This document shows, piece by piece, positions 37,309 through 47,697 of a stretch of 64,000 nucleotides of DNA. The stretch is from assembly GCA_026992075.1 (NCBI GenBank), contig JALXAM010000068.1, positions 1 through 64,000 of the forward strand, read 5' to 3'. Positions within the stretch are counted from its first letter, which is position 1, and each line of letters starts with the position of its first letter. A program made the position numbers and the translations under genes. The notes beneath the pieces were generated by a model, which did no database searches, was not told the origin of the DNA, and saw only the letters and a program-made list of their open reading frames with translations. Origin of the DNA: Sedimenticola sp. (GTDB lineage Bacteria; Pseudomonadota; Gammaproteobacteria; Chromatiales; Chromatiaceae).

Positions 37309-37737
37309 ATGGAAAAGCAGGTCATTCGCAAGGCGGGGTTGAAGGTGACGCTGCCCCGTATGAAGATCCTGGAGATTCTGGAGCAGAGCCCCCTGCGCCA
37401 CATGACCGCGGAGGATGTCTACAAGGAGCTGCTGGCGCGGGAAGAGGACATCGGTCTGGCCACCGTCTACCGGGTGCTCACCCAGTTCGAGGCCGCCGGG
37501 CTGGTGGAACGGCACCACTTCGAGGGCGGCCAGGCGGTGTTCGAGCTCAACCGGGGCGAGCATCACGACCACCTGGTCTGTCTCGATTGTGGCAAGGTGG
37601 AAGAGTTTCTCGATCCCACCATCGAGAAGTGCCAGGAGAAGATCGCCCATAAGCATGGCTTCCGCATTCGCGACCACACCCTCATCATCCACGGGGAGTG
37701 CCTGGACCCGGAGTGCCCCAACCGCCCCAGGGAATGA
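37309..37737 (+). CDS. fur: Ferric uptake regulator Fur
   Basis: Fur represses iron-uptake genes when loaded with Fe(II). The 142-residue protein has the N-terminal winged helix (VTLPRMKILEIL, ATVYRVLTQFEAAGLV) and the metal-binding core EHHDHLVCLDCGKVEEF. A second cysteine pair lies near the C-terminus (ECLDPECPN). ATG 37309 follows GGAGGAG at 5 nt; a GTG two codons upstream overlaps that site and is unlikely. The gene is divergent from bamE (85 bp between) and ends 3 bp before convergent recN. I do not see a clear Fur box in the intergenic DNA. Confidence 0.96.
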   Translation: MEKQVIRKAGLKVTLPRMKILEILEQSPLRHMTAEDVYKELLAREEDIGLATVYRVLTQFEAAGLVERHHFEGGQAVFELNRGEHHDHLVCLDCGKVEEFLDPTIEKCQEKIAHKHGFRIRDHTLIIHGECLDPECPNRPRE

Positions 37738-37740
37738 TCG

Positions 37741-39411
37741 TCAGCCCGCTGCCTGGATCAGCTCCTCGGCATGGGCCAGGGTCTGTCGGGTGATGCGACG
37801 CCCCCCCACCATACGTGCGATCTCCCGAATCCGTTCTTCCCGGCTCAGTGGGGTGATCCGGGTGCGTACTGCGCCCTTGTGCCGGCTCTTGGTCACCTGC
37901 AAATGATGATCGGCCTGGGCCGCCACCTGGGCCAGGTGGGTGACACAGAGCACCTGGCGGGAGGCACCCAGCTCCCGCAGCGACCGGCCCACGGTTTCGG
38001 CCACCGCGCCGCCGATGCCCACGTCCACCTCGTCGAAGATGAGGGTGGGCACCTCACCGAGACTGGTGGTGGCCACCTGGATGGCGAGGCTCAGGCGGGA
38101 GAGCTCGCCGCCGGAGGCCACCGAGGAGAGTGGGGCGGGCTCCTGCCCCGGGTTGGTGGCCACCAGGAACTCCACCCGTTCCAGGCCGCTCGCGGCGGCC
38201 TGCTCTTCCGGCAGGGGTTGCAGGCGCACCTCGAAACGGCCCCCGGCCATAGCCAGCCCCTGCATACGTTCGGTGATCTCGGCGGCGAGGCTGCCGGCGG
38301 CCTTCCTGCGGCTGGCGGTGAGCTCCCGGCAGGCTTCCCGATAGGCCTGCCAGTGGTGCTCCACTGCCTGCCGGCCCTGTCCGAGCGCCGTTTCCAGGCC
38401 CTGTAGCTCCTCCAGCTCCGTTTCCATCTCCTGCAACAGGTCGGGAAGCTGCTCCGGCGGAATCCTGTGCTTGCGCGCGGCATCGTGAACACGGGCCAGG
38501 CGCCGGTCCAGCGCTTCCAGCGCCTCGGGGTCGGGTTCCAGCCCGGTGGCGAATTCCCGCACCAGGGCTGCCGCCTCCTCCGCCTGGATGCGGGCGCTCT
38601 CCAGCAATTCGGCCGCCGGCGCCAGCTCCGGGGCCAGGCGTTGCGCCAGGCCCTCGATCTCCTGTTGTGCCCGGCCCAGAAGAGTCTGAGCGTCGGGTTC
38701 GCCCTCGGCGAGCATCTCCTGCAGGCGGGCACACTCCTGTAAGAGTTCGTTGGCGTTGGCCAGGCGGCGCTGTTCCCCCTCCAGCTGTGGCAGCTCCCGG
38801 GCGTCGTCGGCCACCCGCCGGAGCTCCTCCAACTGGAATTCCAGATAGTCCAGCCGCTGTTCGCGTTCCCGGACCCGCTCCTGCAGCGACTCCAGCTCTC
38901 GCGCCGCCTCGCGCCAGCGGGCATGGTGGGCGGCCACGGTCTCCAGCAGGGAGCCATGGCCCGCCCAGGCGTCCAGCAGCTGGCGATGCATCGCCGGTCG
39001 CAGCAGGCGCTGGTGCTCGTGCTGGCCATGAATCTCCACCAGCTGCTCGCCCAGCTCGGCCAGCTGCTGACGGGGCACCGGCCGGCCGTTGATGAAGGCG
39101 CGGGAGCGGCCGTTGCGGTTCAGCACCCGCCGCAGGAAACACTCCTCGCCCTCCAGCAGGGAGTGCGCCTCCAGCCATGCCCGCACTCCGGGCAGGGCGG
39201 TGAGATCGAACACCGCGGTCACCTCGGCCTGATCGGAGCCGGGCCGGATGAGGGAGCGCTCCGCCCGGTCGCCCAGCGCCAGGGCCAGGGCATCCACCAG
39301 GATCGACTTGCCGGCCCCGGTCTCGCCGGTGAGCACGGTCATGCCCGGCTCCAGTTCCAGGGCCAGGGATTCCACCACCACCAGGTTTCGGACCTGCAGG
39401 TGACGCAGCAT
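37741..39411 (-). CDS. recN: DNA repair protein RecN
   Basis: RecN is an SMC-like ATPase used in double-strand-break repair. The 556-residue protein (E. coli 553) has the N-terminal Walker A LTGETGAGKSILVDAL, a long coiled coil (about 150-370), and the C-terminal ABC signature and Walker B region ASGGELSRLSLAIQ and LIFDEVDVGIGG. It overlaps the nadK stop by one base, so the two are probably co-transcribed. No LexA box was confidently identified near the operon start. Confidence 0.97.
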   Translation of the reverse strand: MLRHLQVRNLVVVESLALELEPGMTVLTGETGAGKSILVDALALALGDRAERSLIRPGSDQAEVTAVFDLTALPGVRAWLEAHSLLEGEECFLRRVLNRNGRSRAFINGRPVPRQQLAELGEQLVEIHGQHEHQRLLRPAMHRQLLDAWAGHGSLLETVAAHHARWREAARELESLQERVREREQRLDYLEFQLEELRRVADDARELPQLEGEQRRLANANELLQECARLQEMLAEGEPDAQTLLGRAQQEIEGLAQRLAPELAPAAELLESARIQAEEAAALVREFATGLEPDPEALEALDRRLARVHDAARKHRIPPEQLPDLLQEMETELEELQGLETALGQGRQAVEHHWQAYREACRELTASRRKAAGSLAAEITERMQGLAMAGGRFEVRLQPLPEEQAAASGLERVEFLVATNPGQEPAPLSSVASGGELSRLSLAIQVATTSLGEVPTLIFDEVDVGIGGAVAETVGRSLRELGASRQVLCVTHLAQVAAQADHHLQVTKSRHKGAVRTRITPLSREERIREIARMVGGRRITRQTLAHAEELIQAAG

Positions 39412-40286
39412 CAGGGGTGGCCTCCCCAGCCCAGCTTGGCCCGCAACAGGTCGAAATGGTCATGATTCTCCGGATGGAACAGGCGGATGGGGTGACGGTA
39501 CTTGCGCACCCGGAGCCTCTCCCCCGGCTCCAGCCGCAGACTCGCCTGGCCGTCGCAGGTGATGCGCACGTGTTCGTGGTCGGTGCGGCCGCTGGTGTCG
39601 ATGACCACTTCGCTGTCGCCGTGGATGACGATGGGACGGTTGCTGAGCCGGTGGGGGCAGATGGGTACCAGCAGCATGGCGTCCAGATGGGGCTGCAGCA
39701 GCGGACCACCGCCGGAGAGGGCATAGGCGGTGGAGCCGGTGGGTGTGGAGATGATGATGCCGTCGGAGCGCTGGGAATCGACGTAATGGCCGTCCACCCA
39801 GGTCTCGAATTCGATCATCCGGGCGATGTTCCACTTGTGCAGCACCACGTCGTTCAGCGCCAGCTGGCGCTGCCGATCGCCAATGCGGGCCTCCAGCAGG
39901 TAGCGGCGGTCCTCGAGGTAGCGTCCGGCGAGTATGGAGTCCAGCGCCTCGGTCATGCGCTCCGGAGAGATGTCCACCAGGAACCCGAGCCGTCCCAGGT
40001 TGATCCCCACCAGGGGGATGTCATGGCCGGCCAGCTCCCGAGCCGCGCTCAGGAAGCTGCCGTCCCCGCCCACCACGATGGCCAGGTCGCAATTTCCAGC
40101 CAGTTCCGGGAGTTCGGCCCCCTGATTCTCCAGCTCCAGCGCGGCAGCGGCGCTGGGGGAAAGGGTGACCCGCAGCCCCCGTTCGATGAGATAGACGCGC
40201 AGGGCGGCCAGAGTGGGCACCAGTGCCGGGTCTCCAGGTTTGGCAAAGAGCCCCACCTGCTGGAACAGACGGTTGAATTCGGGCAC
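39411..40286 (-). CDS. nadK: NAD kinase
   Basis: NadK phosphorylates NAD to NADP. With a GTG start at 40286 (VPEFNRLFQQVGLFAKPG) the product is 291 residues, against 292 in E. coli; an ATG further upstream would add an unrelated extension. Motifs: GGDGSFLSAARELAG (the GGDG loop with the catalytic Asp), INLGRLGFL, NDVVLHK and STPTGSTAYALSGGGP. GTGGGG lies a few bases before the start. The gene is divergent from hrcA and upstream of recN, a common gammaproteobacterial order. Confidence 0.96.
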   Translation of the reverse strand: MPEFNRLFQQVGLFAKPGDPALVPTLAALRVYLIERGLRVTLSPSAAAALELENQGAELPELAGNCDLAIVVGGDGSFLSAARELAGHDIPLVGINLGRLGFLVDISPERMTEALDSILAGRYLEDRRYLLEARIGDRQRQLALNDVVLHKWNIARMIEFETWVDGHYVDSQRSDGIIISTPTGSTAYALSGGGPLLQPHLDAMLLVPICPHRLSNRPIVIHGDSEVVIDTSGRTDHEHVRITCDGQASLRLEPGERLRVRKYRHPIRLFHPENHDHFDLLRAKLGWGGHP

Positions 40287-40370
40287 GCAGACCCCACATG
40301 CAGCAACGAAAAAACGAGTAAAAGATAACATTCGTTCCAAAAAAGGAAAGGGGAGTACCCGGTTCCCGTT

Positions 40371-40376
40371 TATAAT
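40371..40376 (+). promoter_or_regulatory. Possible -10 box of the hrcA promoter
   Basis: A perfect TATAAT sits 44 bp before the hrcA start codon in the nadK/hrcA divergent region. The spacing-appropriate -35 region (about 40348) is A/G-rich and does not match TTGACA, so the promoter would be weak or need an activator. No CIRCE operator is seen here. Confidence 0.35.
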
Positions 40377-40420
40377 GGGCGCCGCACTGCATTCGTGCAG
40401 GCACCTTTCTGATCCGGAAT

Positions 40421-41464
40421 ATGGCTGCACAACACCCCGAGCTCACAGATCGCGCCCGACATTTCCTGAAGGTGCTCATCGAACGGTACATTCGTGATGG
40501 GCAGCCGGTGGGTTCGCGCACCCTGGCCAAGGACGCCGGCACCGATCTGAGCCCGGCCACCATCCGCAACGTGATGGCGGATCTGGAGGAGATGGGACTG
40601 GTCACCTCGCCGCACACTTCGGCGGGGCGGGTACCTACGGTGCTGGGCTATCGCTTCTTCGTCGATTCGCTCATCTCGCTGCGTCCGCTGGACGAGCGCG
40701 ACATCAACCGCCTTCGTAGCCAGCTCGGCGGCGAGGAGGGGCCGCAGCAGCTGCTGGAGAGCGCCTCCCGGCTGCTTTCGGGCATCACCCACATGGCGGG
40801 AGTGGTGATGGTGCCCAGGCACGAGCGCCTGGTGATCCGGGAACTCCAGTTCATCCCGCTGTCGGAGCGCCGTGTTCTGGCCATCCTGGTCACCAGCCAG
40901 GGCGAAGTGTTCAACCGCATCGTGGAGACTTCGCGCAGCTTCTCCCGCAGCGAACTGGAGCAGGCCAGCCGCTTCATCAACCAGCATTACGCCGGCCACG
41001 ACCTGGAGACCATCAAGCAGCTTCTGGTGGAGGAGATGAGCCAGCACAAGCGGGACATGGACCGGCTCATGGGCGAGGCGCTCACCATCGCCGACCGGGC
41101 GTTGGAGGTCCCGCCGGGCGAGGACGAGTTCCTGGTCACCGGACAGACCAATCTCATGGATTTCGACGAACTGGCCCAGCTCGACCGATTGAAGGAGCTG
41201 TTCGAAGCCTTCTCCGAGAAGCAGGAGCTGCTTCACCTGCTGGAGCGTTGCACCCGGGCCCAGGGAGTGCAGCTCTTCATCGGTGAGGAGTCGGGATACG
41301 GTCCGCTGGAGCAATGCAGCCTGGTCACCGCCTCCTACAGCGCTGGCGATCAGGTGGTGGGTGTGCTGGGGGTCATCGGCCCCACGCGCATGGCCTACGA
41401 CCGGGTGATTCCCCTGGTGGACGTCACCGCCAAGTTGCTGGGCGCCGCCTTGAAATCGGGCTGA
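40421..41464 (+). CDS. hrcA: Heat-inducible transcription repressor HrcA
   Basis: HrcA represses groE/dnaK-type operons by binding the CIRCE inverted repeat. The 347-residue protein has the N-terminal winged helix (LTDRARHFLKVLIERYIRDG, SPATIRNVMADLEEMG, PHTSAGRVPT) and the C-terminal GAF-like domain ending in GVLGVIGPTRMAYDRVIPLV. It heads the hrcA-grpE-dnaK-dnaJ series. The sigma-32 promoter of grpE overlaps its last codons. No CIRCE sequence occurs in front of any gene in this series, so its target here is not evident. Confidence 0.96.
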   Translation: MAAQHPELTDRARHFLKVLIERYIRDGQPVGSRTLAKDAGTDLSPATIRNVMADLEEMGLVTSPHTSAGRVPTVLGYRFFVDSLISLRPLDERDINRLRSQLGGEEGPQQLLESASRLLSGITHMAGVVMVPRHERLVIRELQFIPLSERRVLAILVTSQGEVFNRIVETSRSFSRSELEQASRFINQHYAGHDLETIKQLLVEEMSQHKRDMDRLMGEALTIADRALEVPPGEDEFLVTGQTNLMDFDELAQLDRLKELFEAFSEKQELLHLLERCTRAQGVQLFIGEESGYGPLEQCSLVTASYSAGDQVVGVLGVIGPTRMAYDRVIPLVDVTAKLLGAALKSG

Positions 41465-41476
41465 CCAGCCCCATCT
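41449..41476 (+). promoter_or_regulatory. Sigma-32 (heat-shock) promoter of grpE
   Basis: CTTGAAA (-35) and CCCCATCT (-10) are separated by 13 bp, a near-perfect match to the RpoH consensus CTTGAAA/CCCCATnT. It overlaps the end of hrcA; transcription would start near 41483, giving a leader of about 75 nt before grpE. Confidence 0.9.
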
Positions 41477-41501
41477 GGAGGGCTGGTTTCTCCAGCAAGA
41501 A

Positions 41502-41537
41502 ACCTTCTGTTCCCCGGTGGTCGGGGGAAGGTCTTTT
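41502..41537 (+). promoter_or_regulatory. Stem-loop in the grpE leader
   Basis: ACCTTC pairs with GAAGGT and CCCC with GGGG, with a TGTT bulge on the 5' side and loop GGTGGTC, followed by CTTTTATT. The structure ends 21 bp before the grpE start codon. It resembles an intrinsic terminator with an imperfect T-run. It could act as an attenuator, or as the end of the hrcA transcript. Confidence 0.5.
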
Positions 41538-41558
41538 ATTGCAGACAGAGGCTTGGAA

Positions 41559-42107
41559 ATGAGCGAAGAACGGGAACAGGCACAGACGGAAGAGGTACAG
41601 GAGCCACAAGAGGCTTCCTCCACGGAGGAGCTCTCCGCGGAGGAGCTGGCGAAGCTGCTGGAGGAGGCGCGCGCCCAGGCCAGCGAGCACTGGGACAAGG
41701 TGGTGCGTGCCCAGGCGGAGATGGACAACCTCAAGAAACGTCACCAGCGGGAGCTGGAGCAGGCCCACAAGTTCGGCCTGGAGAAGTTCGTTGCCGAGTT
41801 GTTGGGCGTGTGGGACAGCCTGGAACTGGGCTACGAGGCGGCAAAGGAAAATCATGACATCGACAAGCTGCTGGAGGGCACCGAGCTCACCCTGAAGATG
41901 CTGGCCGACGCCATGGGCAAGTTCGGGGTGGAACAGATCGACCCCAAGGGGGAACCCTTCGATCCCGAGAAGCACCAGGCCATGCAGGTGGTGGAGCGGG
42001 ACGACGTGCCCCCCAACACCGTGGTGGAGGTGATCCAGAAGGGTTACAGCCTCAATGGCCGGCTGGTGCGGCCGGCGCTGGTGATGGTCTCCAAGGCCCC
42101 CGCCTGA
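41559..42107 (+). CDS. grpE: Nucleotide exchange factor GrpE
   Basis: GrpE releases ADP from DnaK. The 182-residue product has an acidic, disordered N-terminus, a long paired helix (about 25-110, with WDKVVRAQAEMDNLKKR) and the C-terminal beta domain (GEPFDPEKHQAMQVVE and VIQKGYSLNGRLVRPALV). ATG 41559 follows a GAGG site; an earlier in-frame start would run through the leader hairpin. Driven by the sigma-32 promoter at 41449. Confidence 0.97.
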   Translation: MSEEREQAQTEEVQEPQEASSTEELSAEELAKLLEEARAQASEHWDKVVRAQAEMDNLKKRHQRELEQAHKFGLEKFVAELLGVWDSLELGYEAAKENHDIDKLLEGTELTLKMLADAMGKFGVEQIDPKGEPFDPEKHQAMQVVERDDVPPNTVVEVIQKGYSLNGRLVRPALVMVSKAPA

Positions 42108-42109
42108 GT

Positions 42110-42137
42110 CTTGAACTCCGCCGAACAGCCCCCATCT
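42110..42137 (+). promoter_or_regulatory. Sigma-32 (heat-shock) promoter of dnaK
   Basis: CTTGAAC and CCCCATCT are separated by 14 bp, again close to the RpoH consensus. It begins 3 bp after the grpE stop and would start transcription near 42144, about 54 nt before the dnaK ATG. It gives dnaK its own heat-shock promoter in addition to that of grpE. Confidence 0.88.
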
Positions 42138-42197
42138 GAGAGGGCAGATCGGATTTAGCCAACCAGTTTCAACGAATTACAACGGAGAGAACCAACA

Positions 42198-44138
42198 ATG
42201 GGCAAGATTATCGGCATCGACCTGGGTACCACCAACTCCTGCGTCGCAGTGATGGAGGGGGACAAGGCCAAGGTGATCGAGAACGCGGAGGGCGATCGCA
42301 CCACTCCCTCGGTGGTGGCCTTCACCCCGGAAGGTGAGGTGCTGGTGGGCAAGGCCGCCAAGCGCCAGGCGGTGACCAACCCCCACAACACCCTGTTCGC
42401 CATCAAGCGGCTCATCGGGCGCAAGTTCGACGATCCCGTGGTGCAGAAGGACATCGAGATGGTGCCCTACAAGATCGTCAAGGCGGACAACGGTGACGCC
42501 TGGGTGGAGGTGAACGGCAAGAAGATGGCCCCGCCGGAGATCTCGGCCAAGGTGCTGCAGAAGATGAAGCAGACCGCCGAGGACTACCTGGGCGAGCCGG
42601 TGACCGAGGCGGTGATCACGGTGCCCGCCTACTTCAACGACTCTCAGCGCCAGGCCACCAAGGATGCTGGCCGTATCGCCGGGCTGGAGGTGAAACGGAT
42701 CATCAACGAGCCCACCGCGGCGGCGCTGGCCTACGGCCTGGACAAGTCGCCGGGTGACCGCAAGATCGCGGTGTACGACCTGGGTGGCGGTACCTTCGAT
42801 ATCTCCATCATCGAGATCGCCGAGGTGGAGGGCGAGCATCAGTTCGAGGTGCTCTCCACCAACGGGGACACCTTCCTGGGTGGGGAGGACTTCGACCTGC
42901 GCATCATCGACTACCTGGTGGAGGAGTTCCAGAAGGAGCAAGGGGTCGATCTGCGCAACGATCCGCTGGCCCTGCAGCGCCTGAAGGAGGCCGCCGAGAA
43001 GGCCAAGATCGAGCTCAGCTCGGCGCAGCAGACCGATATCAATCTGCCCTACATCACCGCCGACGCCAGCGGGCCCAAGCACCTGAACGTGAAGCTCACC
43101 CGGGCCAAGCTGGAGTCCCTGGTGGAGGATCTCATCGAGCGCTCCATCGAGCCTTGCAAGATCGCACTCAAGGATGCCGGGCTCTCCGCCTCCGACATCG
43201 ACGACGTGATCCTGGTGGGCGGCCAGACCCGCATGCCGGCGGTGCAGAAGAAGGTGGAAGAGTTCTTCGGCAAGGCACCGCGCAAGGACGTCAACCCGGA
43301 CGAGGCGGTGGCCATCGGAGCGGCCATCCAGGGTGGCGTACTTTCCGGCGCGGTGAAGGATGTGCTGCTGCTCGACGTCACTCCGCTGAGCCTGGGGATC
43401 GAGACGCTGGGTGGTGTGATGACCAAGCTCATCGAGAAGAACACCACCATTCCCACCACCGCGTCGCAGATCTTCTCCACCGCGGAGGACAACCAGTCGG
43501 CGGTGACGGTGCACGTGCTCCAGGGTGAGCGCGAGCGGGCGGCGGACAACAAGTCCCTGGGCCGCTTCGACCTCACCGACATTCCGCCGGCGCCGCGCGG
43601 GGTGCCGCAGATCGAGGTCACCTTCGACATCGACGCCAACGGCATCCTGCACGTCTCGGCCAAGGACAAGGCCACCGGCAAGGAGCAGTCGATCAAGATC
43701 ACTGCCTCTTCCGGCCTCACCGAGGAGGAGATCGAGCGCATGCGCAAGGACGCCGAGGCCCACGCCGAAGAGGACCGCAAGTTCCGCGAGCTGGTGGAGG
43801 CGCGCAACCAGGCCGATGCGCTCATCCACGCCACCCGCAAGTCGCTGGACGAGCTGGGTGAGAAGGTGGACGGTGCCGAGCGCGCCAACATCGAGAGCCT
43901 GATCAAGGAGCTCGAAGAGGCGGTGAAGGGCGAGAACAAGGACGTCATCGAGACCAAGAGCAAGGCGCTGGCCGAGGCCTCCGGCAAGCTGGCCGAGAAG
44001 ATGTACCAGGGCCAGGAGTCGGCAGGTGCACAGGGCGCGGCCGGTGGCGCAGGTGCCGCTGGCGCAGGCCAGTCCACGGCTTCCGACGAGGATGTGGTGG
44101 ATGCCGAGTTCGAGGAAGTGGACGACGACAAGAAGTAA
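42198..44138 (+). CDS. dnaK: Molecular chaperone DnaK (Hsp70)
   Basis: The 646-residue Hsp70 starts [19 protein letters not shown] with the phosphate-1 motif; the actin-like ATPase motifs [12 protein letters not shown] and [14 protein letters not shown] and the substrate domain segment [13 protein letters not shown] follow. The C-terminal tail is G/A/Q-rich and ends in the DnaJ/GrpE-system EEVDDDKK-type acidic motif. Length is like E. coli DnaK (638). A strong ribosome-binding site (GGAGAG) precedes the ATG. A terminator-like hairpin separates it from dnaJ. Confidence 0.98.
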   Translation: MGKIIGIDLGTTNSCVAVMEGDKAKVIENAEGDRTTPSVVAFTPEGEVLVGKAAKRQAVTNPHNTLFAIKRLIGRKFDDPVVQKDIEMVPYKIVKADNGDAWVEVNGKKMAPPEISAKVLQKMKQTAEDYLGEPVTEAVITVPAYFNDSQRQATKDAGRIAGLEVKRIINEPTAAALAYGLDKSPGDRKIAVYDLGGGTFDISIIEIAEVEGEHQFEVLSTNGDTFLGGEDFDLRIIDYLVEEFQKEQGVDLRNDPLALQRLKEAAEKAKIELSSAQQTDINLPYITADASGPKHLNVKLTRAKLESLVEDLIERSIEPCKIALKDAGLSASDIDDVILVGGQTRMPAVQKKVEEFFGKAPRKDVNPDEAVAIGAAIQGGVLSGAVKDVLLLDVTPLSLGIETLGGVMTKLIEKNTTIPTTASQIFSTAEDNQSAVTVHVLQGERERAADNKSLGRFDLTDIPPAPRGVPQIEVTFDIDANGILHVSAKDKATGKEQSIKITASSGLTEEEIERMRKDAEAHAEEDRKFRELVEARNQADALIHATRKSLDELGEKVDGAERANIESLIKELEEAVKGENKDVIETKSKALAEASGKLAEKMYQGQESAGAQGAAGGAGAAGAGQSTASDEDVVDAEFEEVDDDKK

Positions 44139-44179
44139 CCGCCGGGCCGGCCGCTTTCGGCCGGTTCGTGGATGACCCC

Positions 44180-44210
44180 GGGGGCAGCGGAAAGCTGCTC
44201 CCGGCTTTTT
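44180..44210 (+). terminator. Terminator or attenuator between dnaK and dnaJ
   Basis: A 9-bp stem (GGGGGCAGC/GCTGCTCCC with one G-T pair, loop GGAAA) is followed after GGC by five T and, further on, by GCGTTTT. It lies 42 bp after dnaK and 28 bp before dnaJ. Partial read-through would lower dnaJ expression relative to dnaK; no separate dnaJ promoter is seen. Confidence 0.75.
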
Positions 44211-44237
44211 GCGTTTTGGGAATCACGAGAGCAGAGC

Positions 44238-45377
44238 ATGTCCAAGCGTGACTACTACGAAGTGCTGGGCGTAAGTCGCACCGCCACCGCAGTGGAGATC
44301 AAGAAGGCCTACCGCCGCCTGGCGATGAAATACCATCCCGACCGCAACGAAGGGGATGCCGAGGCGGAGCAGCGTTTCAAGGAGGTGAAGGAAGCCTACG
44401 AGGTGCTCAGCGACGAGCAGAAACGGGCCGCCTACGATCAGTTCGGGCATGCGGGCGTCAATACCGGAGCCGGTGGTGGTCCGGGAGGCGGAGCCGGTGC
44501 CGGCTTCGGGGCCAGTTTCAGCGACATCTTCGGCGACGTCTTCGGCGACATCTTCGGCGGCGGGCGTGGTACTCATCGGGCCTATCGCGGCTCGGACATG
44601 CAGTACAACCTGGAGATCTCCCTGGAGGAGGCGGTCAAGGGCACCACGGTGAAGATCCGGGTGCCCACCCAGTCGGTGTGTGAGGTTTGTGGCGGCACCG
44701 GCGCCAAGCCGGGCACCTCGCCGCGCACCTGTCCCACCTGCGGGGGCGTAGGCCAGGTGCGGATGCAGCAGGGTTTCTTCATCGCTCAGCAGACCTGTCC
44801 CACCTGCCACGGGCAGGGCACCGTGGTGGAGGATCCCTGTCCCGCCTGTCGCGGCCACGGCCGGGTGCGCGATCACAAGACCCTGTCGGTGAAGGTGCCG
44901 CCGGGAGTGGATACCGGGGACCGCATCCGTCTTGCCGGCGAGGGCGAGATGGGGGAGAAGGGTGGCCCTCCAGGGGATCTCTATGTACAGATCCGGGTGA
45001 AGGAACACCCCATCTTCAAGCGTGAGGATGCCAACCTGCGTTGCGAGATGCCCATTCCCATCACCACCGCTGCCCTGGGAGGTGAGCTGGAGGTGCCCAC
45101 ACTGGATGGCAAGGTAAAGCTCAAGATTCCGGCCGGCACCCAGACCGGCAAGGTATTCCGGGTGCGTGGCAGGGGAGTGGCGCCGGTGCGGGGAGGCCCT
45201 CCTGGTGATCTCTTGTGCCAGGTGGTGGTGGAGACACCGGTGAATCTCAACGAGGAGCAGAAGGAGCTGTTCGAGAAGCTGGCGGAATCCCTGGGCAAGG
45301 GCGGCAGCCGCCACAGCCCCAACAGCAGCTCCTGGCTGGACCGGGTCAAGGGCTTCTTCAAGGAGATGGGACTTTAA
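44238..45377 (+). CDS. dnaJ: Chaperone protein DnaJ (Hsp40)
   Basis: The 379-residue type I Hsp40 has the J domain ([18 protein letters not shown], with HPD in YHPDRNEG), a G/F-rich linker (about 75-115), four zinc-binding CxxCxGxG motifs ([32 protein letters not shown]) and the C-terminal substrate-binding domains. E. coli DnaJ is 376. The ATG is preceded by GAGAGCAGAG. It stimulates DnaK ATPase activity. Confidence 0.98.
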   Translation: MSKRDYYEVLGVSRTATAVEIKKAYRRLAMKYHPDRNEGDAEAEQRFKEVKEAYEVLSDEQKRAAYDQFGHAGVNTGAGGGPGGGAGAGFGASFSDIFGDVFGDIFGGGRGTHRAYRGSDMQYNLEISLEEAVKGTTVKIRVPTQSVCEVCGGTGAKPGTSPRTCPTCGGVGQVRMQQGFFIAQQTCPTCHGQGTVVEDPCPACRGHGRVRDHKTLSVKVPPGVDTGDRIRLAGEGEMGEKGGPPGDLYVQIRVKEHPIFKREDANLRCEMPIPITTAALGGELEVPTLDGKVKLKIPAGTQTGKVFRVRGRGVAPVRGGPPGDLLCQVVVETPVNLNEEQKELFEKLAESLGKGGSRHSPNSSSWLDRVKGFFKEMGL

Positions 45378-45400
45378 CCTGGAACACCCTGTCTGCCTGA

Positions 45401-46282
<882 letters not shown>

Positions 46283-46496
46283 GTTTGCAACCCGCCGGCG
46301 AGTGTACCGGGGTCACGGAACGGGCTGATGTGAGGGTGGGCCTCCGCGCCGAATAACGAGCCACGTGATTCAGGATTCACGGCGAAGAGACTACCCCTGT
46401 GATTCAAGGTTTGTTCATGATCCGGATGAATTCAGGGCTCATGGGAGCTAGGATGAATCAGGTGAACCAAAGCATGAATCCCGCGAGGCCTGCTCC

Positions 46497-47651
46497 ATGA
46501 CCTACCTGCTCTGGCTGCTGCTGCCGGTGGCCGCCGCCTCCGGCTGGTGGACCGCCCGGCGGGTTTCCTGCGGTCGTGCCGGCAAGGGCTCCCACACCAC
46601 GCCGGCCTACTTTCGAGGACTCAATTACCTGCTCAACGAGGAGCCGGATAAGGCCATCGACGTCTTCGTCCAGCTGCTGGAGGTGGACAGCGAGACGGTG
46701 GAGACCCACCTGGCGCTGGGCAGCCTGTTCCGCCGTCGGGGGGAGGTGGAGCGGGCCATTCGCATCCACCAGAATCTCATCGCCCGGCCGGGGCTGGACG
46801 AGGAGAACCGCGCCAACGCCCTGCTGGAGCTGGGCAAGGATTACATGCGCGCCGGGCTCTACGACCGTGCCGAAAACCTCTTTCGGGAACTGGAGGAGAG
46901 CGGCCATCACGTACGCAAGGCGCTGGAGAACCTGCTCGTCATCTACCAGCAGGAGAAAGACTGGGAATCCTGTCTCGAGGTCTCCGAGGCGCTCCAACCC
47001 CTGGTGAAGGAGCCTCTGGGCCAGTCGCGCGCCCACTATTATTGCGAGCTGGCCGAGCAGGCGATGGCGCGCAACGACCGGGAAACCGCGGCGGAACTGC
47101 TGGAACAGGCGGTGGTGGCCGATCCCCAGAGCATCCGGCCCAGGCATCTGCAGGCGCGCATGGCGCGAGAGACGGGGGACTGCCAGGCCGCTATCGCCCT
47201 GCTGCATCGCATCGCCGACAGCCATCCCCATTACATTTCCGAGATCCTGGAGGACCTGCGTCGTTGCCATGCCGTCCGGGGCGACCTCGGGGGGCTTCGC
47301 AGTTACCTGGAAAATTTCCTCAGGGAGCGCTTCGACGTGGACGTGATGCTGGCGCTGGCCGACCTCATCGAGCAGCAGGACGGGGAACGGGCGGCCATGC
47401 GCTTTCTCACCGCCCGGCTGGAGAACCGGCCCGCCATTCGCGGCCTGCTGCGCCTCATGGAGCTGAATGCCACCCTGCCGGACGCCACTGCCGGCCGGAT
47501 CCTGGTGGGACTGAAGGATCACCTGGCCCGCCTCATGGCCGAGCGGCCCGCCTACCAGTGCACCCATTGCGGCTATGCCGCCAGCTCGCTCTACTGGCAA
47601 TGTCCCAGCTGCCGGCACTGGAGCACCTTTCGGCGCCGACAGGAGCCCTGA
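46497..47651 (+). CDS. lapB: Lipopolysaccharide assembly protein LapB
   Basis: LapB (YciM) is an inner-membrane-anchored TPR protein that regulates LPS synthesis by controlling LpxC turnover. The 384-residue product has one N-terminal membrane helix ([17 protein letters not shown]), about nine TPR units and a C-terminal rubredoxin-like zinc module with CTHC and CPSC. E. coli LapB is 389. lapB-pyrF order is as in E. coli, but the lapA that usually precedes lapB is missing; the 214-bp upstream gap is too short for it. Confidence 0.96.
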   Translation: MTYLLWLLLPVAAASGWWTARRVSCGRAGKGSHTTPAYFRGLNYLLNEEPDKAIDVFVQLLEVDSETVETHLALGSLFRRRGEVERAIRIHQNLIARPGLDEENRANALLELGKDYMRAGLYDRAENLFRELEESGHHVRKALENLLVIYQQEKDWESCLEVSEALQPLVKEPLGQSRAHYYCELAEQAMARNDRETAAELLEQAVVADPQSIRPRHLQARMARETGDCQAAIALLHRIADSHPHYISEILEDLRRCHAVRGDLGGLRSYLENFLRERFDVDVMLALADLIEQQDGERAAMRFLTARLENRPAIRGLLRLMELNATLPDATAGRILVGLKDHLARLMAERPAYQCTHCGYAASSLYWQCPSCRHWSTFRRRQEP

Positions 47652-47697
47652 CATGGGAGAAACTTCTTGGTCAGCTCCCCCAACCCGGAGAAAAGCA

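Noticed and set aside
40287-40420. Possible CIRCE operator before hrcA
   Set aside because: No TTAGCACTC or GAGTGCTAA half-sites are present here or before grpE, dnaK or dnaJ.
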